Shown here: positions 30,540 to 38,377 of the stretch, one piece after another
Position numbering within the stretch: the stretch's first letter is position 1
How the letters are laid out: the number at the start of each line of letters is the position of its first letter
NCBI RefSeq assembly: GCF_030160235.1
Contig: NZ_BSNY01000047.1
Coordinates: 186,001 to 250,000, forward strand
DNA from: Mesorhizobium huakuii
Lineage (GTDB): Bacteria > Pseudomonadota > Alphaproteobacteria > Rhizobiales > Rhizobiaceae
Reading direction: 5' to 3'
Length of the DNA stretch: 64,000 nucleotides
Made by a program: the position numbers and the translations under genes
The notes under the pieces: generated by a model
Database searches by the model: none
Told to the model about the DNA's origin: nothing
The model's input: the letters and a program-made list of their open reading frames with translations, nothing else

Positions 30540-31034
30540 ATGACCATCACCACCTTGCCCGACGCCCGATGGCTGCATGCTATTGCGGCGGCCGCGTTTC
30601 TGGCAGCGAGCCTTCCGCAGGCCGCGCTGAATGCGCAGGGCCTTGAAAGTCCGGAGACCGTCGACCGGATTATCGGCTCGCAAGTCAGTGAGGAACAGGC
30701 CAGGACGACAGCTGAAATCGGAAAAGTCAGTTCGGCGATCGACCGCACGCGCGAAAACATCAGCACGGTGCGCAAGACCTCCAAGCTCGACAAGGTCGAT
30801 ATCGTGTTGCTGACCGACGCTGCGCGCAGCGAAGGCGGCCCTCCGCCGGTCATCGAGAACAAGGTGCGGCAGCACAGGGACGACGTCGCGGAACTGCGCA
30901 AGGAGATCGAGGCGAACGCCCTGCTGTTCAATGCCATCGATTCGCGGCGCATCGCCGCGCAGGACGTTCTCGCCGTCGCGTTCGACGATCCGGGAAAGAT
31001 CGTCATCTACGCGGCTGCCAAGCCGTCGGACTAG
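30540..31034 (+). CDS. Secreted or membrane-anchored hypothetical protein
   Basis: This is a 164-residue protein with an N-terminal hydrophobic segment (LHAIAAAAFLAASLPQAALN, cleavage likely near residue 34) followed by a helical, charged region with coiled-coil character (RTTAEIGKVSSAIDRTRENI; VRQHRDDVAELRKEIEANA). I do not recognise a domain. It follows the 30048 gene by 114 bases on the same strand and ends head-on against ureB. The start at ATG 30540 is inferred; TTG 30525 is in frame. Confidence 0.6.
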   Translation: MTITTLPDARWLHAIAAAAFLAASLPQAALNAQGLESPETVDRIIGSQVSEEQARTTAEIGKVSSAIDRTRENISTVRKTSKLDKVDIVLLTDAARSEGGPPPVIENKVRQHRDDVAELRKEIEANALLFNAIDSRRIAAQDVLAVAFDDPGKIVIYAAAKPSD

Positions 31035-31093
31035 GCCGATTGCACCAAGGCCGGTCGCCAGCCTGACGCGCCGCGCATGAGGCGCCACCGGTC

Positions 31094-31399
31094 TCACAGC
31101 TTGCCCATCACCTTCTGCTGGAACCCGTAGACCTCGCGCCTGCCGCCAAGCGGCACCAGCGTGACGTCGCGTTCCTGTCCCGGCTCGAAGCGCATGGCGG
31201 TGCCGGCGGCGATGTCGAGGCGCATGCCGCGCGCCCGTTCGCGGTCGAACTTCAGCCCCTCATTGGTCTCGAAGAAATGATAATGGCTGCCGACCTGGAT
31301 CGGCCGGTCGCCGCTGTTGGCGACTTTCAGGGTGACGGTCGGCAGGCCCTTGTTGAGCTCGATGTCGCCTTGGATGGGGATGACTTCGCCGGGGATCAT
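31094..31399 (-). CDS. ureB: Urease beta subunit
   Basis: This 101-residue beta subunit is a structural partner of UreC and the docking surface for UreD/UreF. Typical segments are [18 protein letters not shown] at the N-terminus, [11 protein letters not shown] and the C-terminal [14 protein letters not shown]. The ATG at 31399 lies six bases downstream of the hupE/ureJ stop. Length matches unfused three-subunit ureases. Confidence 0.97.
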   Translation of the reverse strand: MIPGEVIPIQGDIELNKGLPTVTLKVANSGDRPIQVGSHYHFFETNEGLKFDRERARGMRLDIAAGTAMRFEPGQERDVTLVPLGGRREVYGFQQKVMGKL

Positions 31400-31405
31400 C
31401 TGATG

Positions 31406-31993
31406 TCACACCACGCCGAAGGCGAGGCCAAGGCCGATCGCCGCGCAAGCCGCTCCCGCGACACGGGCCAGGCCACGCAACCTCATGCCAAGGCCAAGCG
31501 CGGCGGCGATGCCGACGGCATGAAGCAGCGCGGTGGCGGCGGCGAAGCCGGCCATGTATTCGAGCCCGCCTGCATTTTCCGGCACTTCGGTACCGTGGGC
31601 GTGGCCGTGGAACAGCGCGAACAGGCCGATAATGGCGATGCCGGCCGAGACCGGCAGATTGACCGCCAGCGCCACCAGCAGGCCAAGCGCCACGACGGAG
31701 GCCAGTATGCCCGGTTCGACGAAGGGCACCGGCACATGCGCCATGCCAAGGGCCGCGCTGGCAACCATCACGCCGACAAAGGCCGCCGGCCAGGCCCAGA
31801 TCGCCCTGCCGCCCTTGAGGGCAGCCCACAGGCCGACGGCGATCATCACGGTCATATGATCGAGGCCGGACAAGGGATGCATGAATCCGGCCGTGAAGGA
31901 GGAGGTCGTGCCGATGCCGACATGGGCATAGGCCGGCATGGCGGCGGCCATGAGCAGGATCGCCGCGAGGCCCAGGCGTTTGGCAGGGATCAT
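31406..31993 (-). CDS. ureJ: HupE/UreJ family membrane protein
   Basis: This 195-residue protein has a signal peptide, a short periplasmic stretch with histidines (AYAHVGIG, then GFMHPLSGLDHMTVM) and about six membrane helices, the pattern of HupE/UreJ proteins that move nickel or cobalt across the inner membrane. Its position between ureA and ureB supports nickel supply to urease. The His-containing HPLSGLDH block is the family hallmark. Confidence 0.9.
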   Translation of the reverse strand: MIPAKRLGLAAILLMAAAMPAYAHVGIGTTSSFTAGFMHPLSGLDHMTVMIAVGLWAALKGGRAIWAWPAAFVGVMVASAALGMAHVPVPFVEPGILASVVALGLLVALAVNLPVSAGIAIIGLFALFHGHAHGTEVPENAGGLEYMAGFAAATALLHAVGIAAALGLGMRLRGLARVAGAACAAIGLGLAFGVV

Positions 31994-32023
31994 TCTACTT
32001 GCCTTTCGTTTGCGATGGAGCAG

Positions 32024-32278
32024 TCACGCGGCCTTGCGCGGGCCGCAGCCCTCGGCCTTGAGGACGCGCTTGGTCGACGCCGGATATTTCTGCAGCTTCG
32101 CGGCTGGGCGGATCGGCCGCGCCGAAAAATTGCCGCCGCAATTGGGGCAGACGCCGTCCAGCACGTTTTCCGCGCAATCGGCGCAGAAGGTGCATTCGAA
32201 GGTGCAGATCAGCGCATCCGTCGCCTCCGGCGGCAGGTCCTTGTCGCAGCACTCGCAGTTTGGGCGCAGCTCGAGCAT
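32024..32278 (-). CDS. DUF1272 cysteine-rich zinc-ribbon-like protein
   Basis: This 84-residue protein has nine Cys in its first 65 residues, in pairs: CECC, CTFECTFCADC and CPNC. The pattern is that of DUF1272, a small putative zinc-binding family. The rest (KLQKYPASTKRVLK) is basic. It lies between ureA and ureJ and is probably cotranscribed with them; a role in urease maturation is only suggested by position. One more Cys is near the C-terminus. Confidence 0.85.
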   Translation of the reverse strand: MLELRPNCECCDKDLPPEATDALICTFECTFCADCAENVLDGVCPNCGGNFSARPIRPAAKLQKYPASTKRVLKAEGCGPRKAA

Positions 32279-32288
32279 CTCGGTCTCC

Positions 32289-32591
32289 TCACCTGATGGG
32301 CTCGTGCACGGTCACCAGCTTGGTGCCGTCGGGGAAGGTCGCTTCCACCTGCACGTCATGGATCATCTCGGCGATGCCTTCCATCACCTGCGCGCGGGTG
32401 ACGACATGGGCGCCGGCCTCCATCAGTTCGGCGACCGGGCGGCCGTCGCGGGCGCCTTCGACGACGAAATCGGTGATCAGCGCGATCGCTTCCGGATGGT
32501 TCAGCTTGACGCCGCGCTCGAGCCGCTTGCGTGCCACGATCGCCGCCATGGCGATCAGCAGCTTGTCTTTTTCCCTCGGCGTCAGGTTCAT
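32289..32591 (-). CDS. ureA: Urease gamma subunit
   Basis: This 100-residue gamma subunit assembles with UreB and UreC. It shows [20 protein letters not shown] at the start, [17 protein letters not shown], and the conserved end [20 protein letters not shown]. The ATG at 32591 is the canonical start; the upstream 40-codon extension runs into ureD. The stop lies ten bases upstream of the DUF1272 start. Confidence 0.98.
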   Translation of the reverse strand: MNLTPREKDKLLIAMAAIVARKRLERGVKLNHPEAIALITDFVVEGARDGRPVAELMEAGAHVVTRAQVMEGIAEMIHDVQVEATFPDGTKLVTVHEPIR

Positions 32592-32604
32592 GCGGTTTCC
32601 AGAA

Positions 32605-33447
32605 TCACAGTGACCATAATTTGGGCAGCCCCGCCCTTCCGTTGAGCAATCCGACGAGCGGAACCAGCCGCTGGCGCAGTTGGTAGCCGTCCCCGGCGTA
32701 AAGCCTCGCAAGAAGCTTGCCAGATGCCTTCACGCTCCAGACGCTGGCACCGCCCCGGTCGCCGATGATCTCCCGGGCCGGATCGAGGAAAGCCTCGGCC
32801 CGCGGCGACACCAGCAGCAGCGTCGCCACGGCGATCGCGCCGCCGGTGGCCGCAGGGCGTGCCAGGGCACCAGTGATATCGGGTCCGATGCGGAAATCCT
32901 CGGCATGGATGAGGAAACCACCCTGGCGAACGCGCCAGCGGTCACGGAAGATGCCTTGCGCGGCGCGTTCGCCCATGGCCAGGCGGCCGAAGACGGTGGC
33001 CTCCAGCACCAGCGCCTCGGCCCCCGCGGCAAGTTCGACATCCAATGTGCGGGCAAAGGCGGCGCGGTCGAAGACGATGGTCTCCTGCGGCAGCCAGGCG
33101 ATGCGGCCGTTTTCACCGACCGTCAGCTTGACCCGCACTTCGGCCTGGTCGGATGCGGCGCGATAGACCTTCTCGCAGGCCTGGGTCGTTATCGACGCCG
33201 AGGCATCGGCGCCGACATCCACATCCCAGCCGATGCGGTCGCCGCCGGTCAGTCCGCCGGCGGTGTTGATCAGCACCGCCTCCAGCGGGTCGGCCAGAAC
33301 GGCCGGCAGCCTTATCTTGGCGGAACCGTCCTGATAGAGGCGCCGCAGCCGCGTGCGCCCGTCCGCGCTGGCGCAGCCCAGCTGGGCCAGGCCCGCGGCG
33401 CGCTGGGCCAAAGGGGCCGAAAACTTGGTATATTCGATCGTGTCCAC
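32605..33447 (-). CDS. ureD: Urease accessory protein UreD
   Basis: This 280-residue UreD (UreH) forms the scaffold that, with UreF and UreG, inserts nickel into urease. Conserved segments: [44 protein letters not shown] and MGERAAQG. It begins with a GTG at 33447. It is the first gene of the minus-strand urease unit, divergent from the NodF-like gene with 201 bases between starts. Confidence 0.96.
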   Translation of the reverse strand: MDTIEYTKFSAPLAQRAAGLAQLGCASADGRTRLRRLYQDGSAKIRLPAVLADPLEAVLINTAGGLTGGDRIGWDVDVGADASASITTQACEKVYRAASDQAEVRVKLTVGENGRIAWLPQETIVFDRAAFARTLDVELAAGAEALVLEATVFGRLAMGERAAQGIFRDRWRVRQGGFLIHAEDFRIGPDITGALARPAATGGAIAVATLLLVSPRAEAFLDPAREIIGDRGGASVWSVKASGKLLARLYAGDGYQLRQRLVPLVGLLNGRAGLPKLWSL

Positions 33448-33648
33448 GCCGCCAGGTTAAGCACTGCGGCGGTTTTGTCGATATATAGCTTGTTGCTTGA
33501 TGACGTTTCCGTTTCTATAGAGGGAGCCACCTCGATACGGTCAGGCGATGCTTGGCGGGGGTAGAAGGCGACGATCGCGGCCTGATATCGAGGACAGAAG
33601 GCGCTGTTCAGTTGGCGTCGGGTAACGACAAAGTGGGGAAGAAACCGA

Positions 33649-33903
33649 ATGGCTGACCAGCTGGCAACGGACATCATCGAAAAGATCAAGGCCCATGCCG
33701 AGCCGGGCGGTGAAGAAATCACCACCAGCACCGAATTGACGTCGCTCGGCATCCATTCGCTGGAGCTGACCGAGATCATATTCGACCTGGAGGAGCAGTA
33801 TGGCATCGAGATCGAGATGAACACGGTCGATGCTTGGAGCAATCTCAAGAATGTTGGCGATATGGTCGAGGCCGTTCGCGCGCTGATCGCGAAAAAAGCC
33901 TGA
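33649..33903 (+). CDS. NodF-like specialised acyl carrier protein
   Basis: This 84-residue acyl carrier protein resembles NodF, the ACP dedicated to the unusual acyl chain of Nod factors. The phosphopantetheine Ser is at Ser37 in [20 protein letters not shown]; the usual Asp before it is His36. The [20 protein letters not shown] block is highly NodF-like. It is followed five bases later by a NodE-like ketosynthase. No nodABC or nod box is visible here, so it may supply a different specialised fatty acid. ATG with GGGGAAG upstream. Confidence 0.85.
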   Translation: MADQLATDIIEKIKAHAEPGGEEITTSTELTSLGIHSLELTEIIFDLEEQYGIEIEMNTVDAWSNLKNVGDMVEAVRALIAKKA

Positions 33904-33907
33904 CCGA

Positions 33908-35116
33908 ATGCTGAAACGCGTCGTCATTACCGGCATTGGCGGGCTGTGCGGGCTAGGCGTCGATGCGCAGTCGATCTGGGCCGAAATGCGGGCCGGCCGT
34001 TCGGCCATCGGCCCGATCGACAATCCCTTCCTGCATGATCTGAAGGTCAAGACCGGCTGCGAGATCAAGGCGCTGCCCGAGCACGGCATCGAGCGCAAGC
34101 AGCTGGTGTCGATGGACCGCTTCAGCCTGCTGGCGGTGATCGCCGCGAAGGAGGCCATGCGGCAGTCCGGCCTGGCCGCGCATGCCGACAACACCTATCG
34201 CATGGGAACCATTGTCGGCGTCGGCGTCTGCGGCTTCGAGACCGTCGAGGAGAACTATCGCGCCATTCTGGTCGAGGGCAAGAATCGCGCCGGCATCTTC
34301 ACCGTGCCCAGGGTCATGCCAGGCGCCGCTGCCGGCCAGGTCAGCATGCACCTTGGCTTGCGTGGGCCGGTCTTCGGCGTCACATCGGCCTGCTCTTCGG
34401 CCAACCACGCCATGGCCTCGGCGGTCGACCAGATCAGGCTCGGCCGCGCCGACGTCATGGTTGCCGGCGGAACAGAAGCGCCATTGGTCTGGGGCGTGCT
34501 CAAGGGCTGGGAGGCATTGCGCGTGCTGTCGCCCGACACTTGCCGGCCGTTCTCGGCCGACCGCCAGGGCCTTGTGCTCGGCGAAGGCGCCGGCATGGCG
34601 GTTCTGGAAAGCTACGATCACGCCATGGCGCGGGGCGCCACCATCCTCGCCGAAATCGCCGGCGCCGGCCTTTCGGCCGACGCCTCCGACATCGTCGCCC
34701 CGACCATCGAGGGACCGGAAGCGGCGATGCGCTTCTGTCTCGCCGATGCCGGGCTCAATCCCGAGGACATCGATTATCTCAACGCGCACGGCACCGGCAC
34801 CAAGGCCAACGACCAGATCGAGACCAATGCGATCAAGCGCGTCTTCGGCGAGCACGCGCGCGCCCTGTCCATCTCCTCGACCAAGTCGATGCATGCCCAT
34901 TGCCTGGGCGCGTCGGGCGGGCTGGAAATGATCGCCTGCGTCATGGCGATCCGCGAAGGCGTCGTGCCGCCGACCGCGAACTACCGCGAACCCGATCCCG
35001 ATTGTGATCTCGACGTGACGCCCAATGTCGCGCGCGAGCGCAAGGTGCGCACCGCGATCAGCAACGGTTTTGCTTTCGGCGGCACCAACGCGGTGCTGGC
35101 ATTCAAGGCCATCTAA
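33908..35116 (+). CDS. NodE-like beta-ketoacyl-ACP synthase
   Basis: This 402-residue ketosynthase of the KAS II/NodE branch would elongate an acyl chain on the partner ACP. The active-site Cys162 is in [12 protein letters not shown], His294 in [11 protein letters not shown], and Lys326/His331 in [12 protein letters not shown], where the canonical Gly before His is replaced by Ala330. The N-terminus [13 protein letters not shown] is normal for the family. The ATG at 33908 lies five bases after the ACP stop, so this is a two-gene operon. It ends before two tandem hairpins. Confidence 0.88.
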   Translation: MLKRVVITGIGGLCGLGVDAQSIWAEMRAGRSAIGPIDNPFLHDLKVKTGCEIKALPEHGIERKQLVSMDRFSLLAVIAAKEAMRQSGLAAHADNTYRMGTIVGVGVCGFETVEENYRAILVEGKNRAGIFTVPRVMPGAAAGQVSMHLGLRGPVFGVTSACSSANHAMASAVDQIRLGRADVMVAGGTEAPLVWGVLKGWEALRVLSPDTCRPFSADRQGLVLGEGAGMAVLESYDHAMARGATILAEIAGAGLSADASDIVAPTIEGPEAAMRFCLADAGLNPEDIDYLNAHGTGTKANDQIETNAIKRVFGEHARALSISSTKSMHAHCLGASGGLEMIACVMAIREGVVPPTANYREPDPDCDLDVTPNVARERKVRTAISNGFAFGGTNAVLAFKAI

Positions 35117-35120
35117 TCCC

Positions 35121-35156
35121 GGGCGGTACTACCGCCCCGGGCGGTTACTACCGCCC
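35121..35156 (+). terminator. Two tandem near-identical hairpins after the NodE-like gene
   Basis: Immediately after the stop, GGGCGGTA-C-TACCGCCC (35121-35137) forms a perfect 8-bp stem, and GGGCGGT-TACT-ACCGCCC (35139-35156) a perfect 7-bp stem with a similar sequence. The tandem arrangement is terminator-like, although no T tract follows. It could also be a duplicated protein site. Confidence 0.55.
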
Positions 35157-35347
35157 AGGGCCGGTTTCCACCTGCCGCCGGGCAATCTTGAGCGCGCCCG
35201 GCGATCCGCCGCGTTGGACCGGTTTTGCCTTCCGTGCATGGCGAAACTGCCGCCGCCATATTGATCCTGCCCGGCCTTGCACCTAATTCTTGGCGACCCG
35301 CCAACACCGCGCGCCCTTGGCGCAAATCCCCCGCTCAGGAGTTTTCG

Positions 35348-36052
35348 ATGGCCGACCTGTCCGCCTTTCCGATCACCACCCGTTGGCCGGCCAAATATCC
35401 CGACCAGATCCAGCTCTATTCGGCAACGACGCCCAATGGCGTGAAAATATCGATCGCGCTGGAAGAGCTCGGCCTGCCCTACGAGCCGCATCTGGTCAAC
35501 ATCAGCAAGGACGAAAGCTGGACGCCGGAGTTCCTGTCGCTCAATCCCAATGGCAAGATCCCGGCGATCATCGATCCCAACGGCCCGGACGGCAAGCCGA
35601 TCGGTCTTTTCGAATCCGGCGCCATTCTGCTCTATCTCGCGGACAAGACCGGCCTTCTCGTCCCGGCGGACGCAGCGCGACGCTACGAGACGATCCAGTG
35701 GGTCTTCTTCCAGATGGCTTCCGTCGGGCCGATGTTCGGCCAGGTCGGGTTCTTCCACAAATTCGCCGGCCGCGAGATCGCCGACAAGCGCCCGCTGGAA
35801 CGTTACCGCGACGAATCGCGGCGGCTGCTCGGGGTGCTCGATGGCAGGCTCAAGGGCCGCAAATGGATCATGGGCAATGACTACACCATTGCCGACATCT
35901 CGCTGCTCGGCTGGGTGCGCAATTTGATCGGCTTCTATGAAGCGCGCGAACTCGTTGGCTTCGATGATTTCGCCAATGTGGCGGCATGGCTGGAGCGCGG
36001 CCTGGCGCGGCCGGCGGTACAGAAGGGCCTGACCATCCCGGCAAAGGGCTGA
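35348..36052 (+). CDS. Glutathione S-transferase, Nu-class/YfcG-like
   Basis: This 234-residue GST has the N-terminal thioredoxin-like domain with IQLYSATTPNGVKISIALEELGLPY and the GSH-binding NPNGKIPAIIDPNGPDGKP and FESGAILLYLADKTG, then a helical domain. TTPNG near residue 25 resembles the Nu-class enzymes YfcG/YghU, which act as disulfide reductases. AGGAG lies seven bases before the ATG. There is no operon partner. The subclass call is moderately sure. Confidence 0.87.
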   Translation: MADLSAFPITTRWPAKYPDQIQLYSATTPNGVKISIALEELGLPYEPHLVNISKDESWTPEFLSLNPNGKIPAIIDPNGPDGKPIGLFESGAILLYLADKTGLLVPADAARRYETIQWVFFQMASVGPMFGQVGFFHKFAGREIADKRPLERYRDESRRLLGVLDGRLKGRKWIMGNDYTIADISLLGWVRNLIGFYEARELVGFDDFANVAAWLERGLARPAVQKGLTIPAKG

Positions 36053-36082
36053 GGGGGCCAGTCGCCAAAAGGCGACCGCCTG

Positions 36083-36391
36083 CTATTTTGCCTTAGCCTT
36101 CGAGCCGCCCCTGCCGATCACGGAGGCGGCCAGCGAGACGGCACCGCGCGCGGTGGCGACCACCGCGCCGGCGGCTACATTAGCCGCCATCCGGACCGCA
36201 CCGGCCTTGGCCGGCGCCGATTTGCGCGGGCTGGCGGCCTTGGCGGCCGGTACGACCTTTCGGGGCGCGGCCTTGCCGAAAGCCGCCTTGCCGTCTTTCG
36301 AGCGTTCAGCAATCGCAGGGCCAGCACCGGCTTTCGCCTGGGTCGCCTTCGCAGGCCTCGTCTTGGCTGGTTTTTTTGCCTTGGTTGCCAT
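36083..36391 (-). CDS. Lys/Ala/Pro-rich histone H1-like basic protein
   Basis: This is a 102-residue very basic protein with repeated KPAK, PAKA and APAKA units over residues 1-65, like the tails of histone H1-type bacterial proteins, and an Ala/Val-rich C-terminal segment (NVAAGAVVATARGAVSLAASVIG) that could be a weak membrane or packing helix. The ATG at 36391 (MATKAKKPAKT) is chosen; a longer frame to 36463 is open. DNA binding is inferred from composition only. Confidence 0.6.
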   Translation of the reverse strand: MATKAKKPAKTRPAKATQAKAGAGPAIAERSKDGKAAFGKAAPRKVVPAAKAASPRKSAPAKAGAVRMAANVAAGAVVATARGAVSLAASVIGRGGSKAKAK

Positions 36392-36484
36392 TGGAAAATC
36401 CCTTACGCCGGACAAATGGGTTGTCAGGCATAACGGCGCGAAACCCTTAAGGTTCCCGTCCAAAAATACCGAAAATTAAGCGTG

Positions 36485-37096
36485 TTAACCAATGATCAGG
36501 TCGGCGGCCCGACGCCGGGCCAGCACGCGTTCGATGTTGGGCATGTCGTTGGAGGCGATCCAGGCCCGCGCCTCCTCATCCGAACGGCCATGGCCATGCC
36601 AGCGCTCCATCAGGCGGCGCTCGAGCTCGTTGCGTGGCACGTCGACGAAGATCGAGAAATCGAACAGCGGCGCCAGCCGCGACCATGGCTCCTCGTCGAG
36701 CAGCAGGTAATTGCCTTCGACCAGGATGAACTTGGTCTCGGTGCCGACGATCGCCGCGGCGGCTCGGGACAGTTCCATGCTGCGATCGAAGACGGGAATG
36801 GCAATGTCGGGTTCGCCGGCCCGGATGCGCTTCATCAGGGTCTCGAAGCCGGCAAAGTCGAAGGTCTCCGGCGCGCCCTTGCGCGCCCGCAGGCCGCGTG
36901 CGTTGAGCACGATGTCGTCGTAGTGGAAGCCGTCCATCGGCACGACTTCCACCGCGCCTTCCGGCAAAAGGTCATGCAGGCCGGCCGACAGCGTGGATTT
37001 GCCGGAGCCCGGCGGTCCGGCAATGGCGACGATGAAGCGCTTTGCCTTGCCGGCGCGCTTGAAGATGGTGGCGGCGAGGTGGGCGATTTCGGACAT
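36485..37096 (-). CDS. Uridine-kinase-like P-loop kinase (FrcK-like)
   Basis: This 203-residue P-loop kinase of the uridine kinase/phosphoribulokinase group has Walker A GPPGSGKS at residues 27-34, the motif MDGFHYDD, VPVFDRS-type IPVFDRSMEL and ILVEGNYLLLDEEPW. Similar proteins encoded in rhizobial fructose-transport loci are called FrcK. The ATG at 37096 follows GAGGC. Substrate unknown: a nucleoside, sugar or pantothenate-like molecule. No transporter genes adjoin it. Confidence 0.82.
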   Translation of the reverse strand: MSEIAHLAATIFKRAGKAKRFIVAIAGPPGSGKSTLSAGLHDLLPEGAVEVVPMDGFHYDDIVLNARGLRARKGAPETFDFAGFETLMKRIRAGEPDIAIPVFDRSMELSRAAAAIVGTETKFILVEGNYLLLDEEPWSRLAPLFDFSIFVDVPRNELERRLMERWHGHGRSDEEARAWIASNDMPNIERVLARRRAADLIIG

Positions 37097-37193
37097 GGGA
37101 GCCTCACTTGCCTGGATGATCGGCAAAAATATTACGCTGTATTTTGGCGGCAGTCGGCGGAAATTTCAAACCCTGCGCTCGGGCGATCCCGGC

Positions 37194-38294
37194 TCAGGCT
37201 GCAACAGGCTGGCCGATGCGCAGGAAGGTGCTGTCGAACAGCACGTCCGACGGAGAGCCGCCAGTTGAGAGCCGCATCCGGCCGTCGGCCGTGGTGATCT
37301 CTCGCGGCGGGGTGCCGCCGGACAGGGGCAGGGCGCCGATGACATGGCGGAACGAAAAGCCGCGGCCTTCGCCGAGCGCAAAGGCGGTCGCCACGCCTTC
37401 GCGTTTCAGCCAGTTGTCGCCGATCGAAGCGGCATGGCCTACCGCCGAGCGGCCGTCCTCGATGCCGAGCACGCCGACATGCCGGCCGCTCCACGGTGCA
37501 TAGTCGCGCCCGCCATTGCTGAGCCAAAGCATGGTGATCGGCAGCTCGGCGGGGTTCTTCAGCACCAGCACCAGATCATCCTCGGCCTGGCGCGCCAGCG
37601 CCGTCCAGCCCGGCCCGCCATGATCGGCCTCGACCAGGGTGACGAAATCCTCGCGCCGGTCCTCCATGCGGTATTGCGTCAGGTCGAGCGTGCCGCCGCC
37701 GGCGGCGGGAAACCGGCCGAGGTCGGCCGAGCGGGCCGGATAGGCCAGCATGAAACGGCCGCGCGTGGGATCCGGCTCCAGCGGGTCGTCCAGCGTCGCG
37801 GCAAAGCGCTTCGGCGAAAAAGCCAGCCGGCCGCCGCCCTTCATCACCGTCATCGGGTGGTGGGCGACGGAAATCGCGCCCGAGCCGCCGGAAAACACAT
37901 GTTCCTGGTAAAGGAAAGGATGGCCGTCACGCAGCGTCAGGATCTTGTCGACGCTGGCGCCCATGACCTTGTGCCGCAGCCGGAAGACAGCACGCCAGCC
38001 GCCGTCCGTTGCATCGCTCTCGACCACATCCCAGGCGCTGTTGGCCGTCCAGCCATGCAGCGGCGCCTCCTCGACATCGCTGCGCGAAAACGGCGCGCAG
38101 AGGAAATCGCCGGACAACCGGACCGTGCCTTGCGGCAGGTCCGTCGGCAGCGACTCGCCCGAATCGACCCAGGGCGCGCGGTGCAGCGGCTTCAACTGCC
38201 GTCCGCCGCTCTCGACGGTCATGTCGGCGATATGGCCGACGGTGAGGTCGAGCGAAACCGAAATGCCTTTGGCCTTGATCGTGCAGGTATCCAT
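37194..38294 (-). CDS. DUF4432 aldose-1-epimerase-like protein
   Basis: This 366-residue beta-sandwich protein resembles DUF4432/galactose mutarotase-like proteins, with LHGWTANSAWDVV, HPFLYQEHVFSGGSGAISVAHHPM and MLWLSNGGRDY. It may interconvert anomers of a sugar, but no assigned function exists for the family. The ATG at 38294 is preferred to a longer frame of unrelated basic residues. It stands alone on the minus strand. Residue-level catalytic assignment is not possible here. Confidence 0.7.
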   Translation of the reverse strand: MDTCTIKAKGISVSLDLTVGHIADMTVESGGRQLKPLHRAPWVDSGESLPTDLPQGTVRLSGDFLCAPFSRSDVEEAPLHGWTANSAWDVVESDATDGGWRAVFRLRHKVMGASVDKILTLRDGHPFLYQEHVFSGGSGAISVAHHPMTVMKGGGRLAFSPKRFAATLDDPLEPDPTRGRFMLAYPARSADLGRFPAAGGGTLDLTQYRMEDRREDFVTLVEADHGGPGWTALARQAEDDLVLVLKNPAELPITMLWLSNGGRDYAPWSGRHVGVLGIEDGRSAVGHAASIGDNWLKREGVATAFALGEGRGFSFRHVIGALPLSGGTPPREITTADGRMRLSTGGSPSDVLFDSTFLRIGQPVAA

Positions 38295-38377
38295 AGCGCT
38301 CTCACCGAATCTGAAGGCGCAAACAGAACCCGTTCGGCGCGGCTTGCGCAAGCACCGCGGCCGGCATTTCGCATCAG

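Noticed and set aside
30425-30540. GC-rich inverted repeats between the two small secreted genes
   Set aside because: Several short overlapping GC stems can be drawn but none is clearly better than chance in this base composition.
33448-33648. Possible nod box before the NodF-like gene
   Set aside because: No match to the long conserved nod box pattern could be found in the 201-base region.
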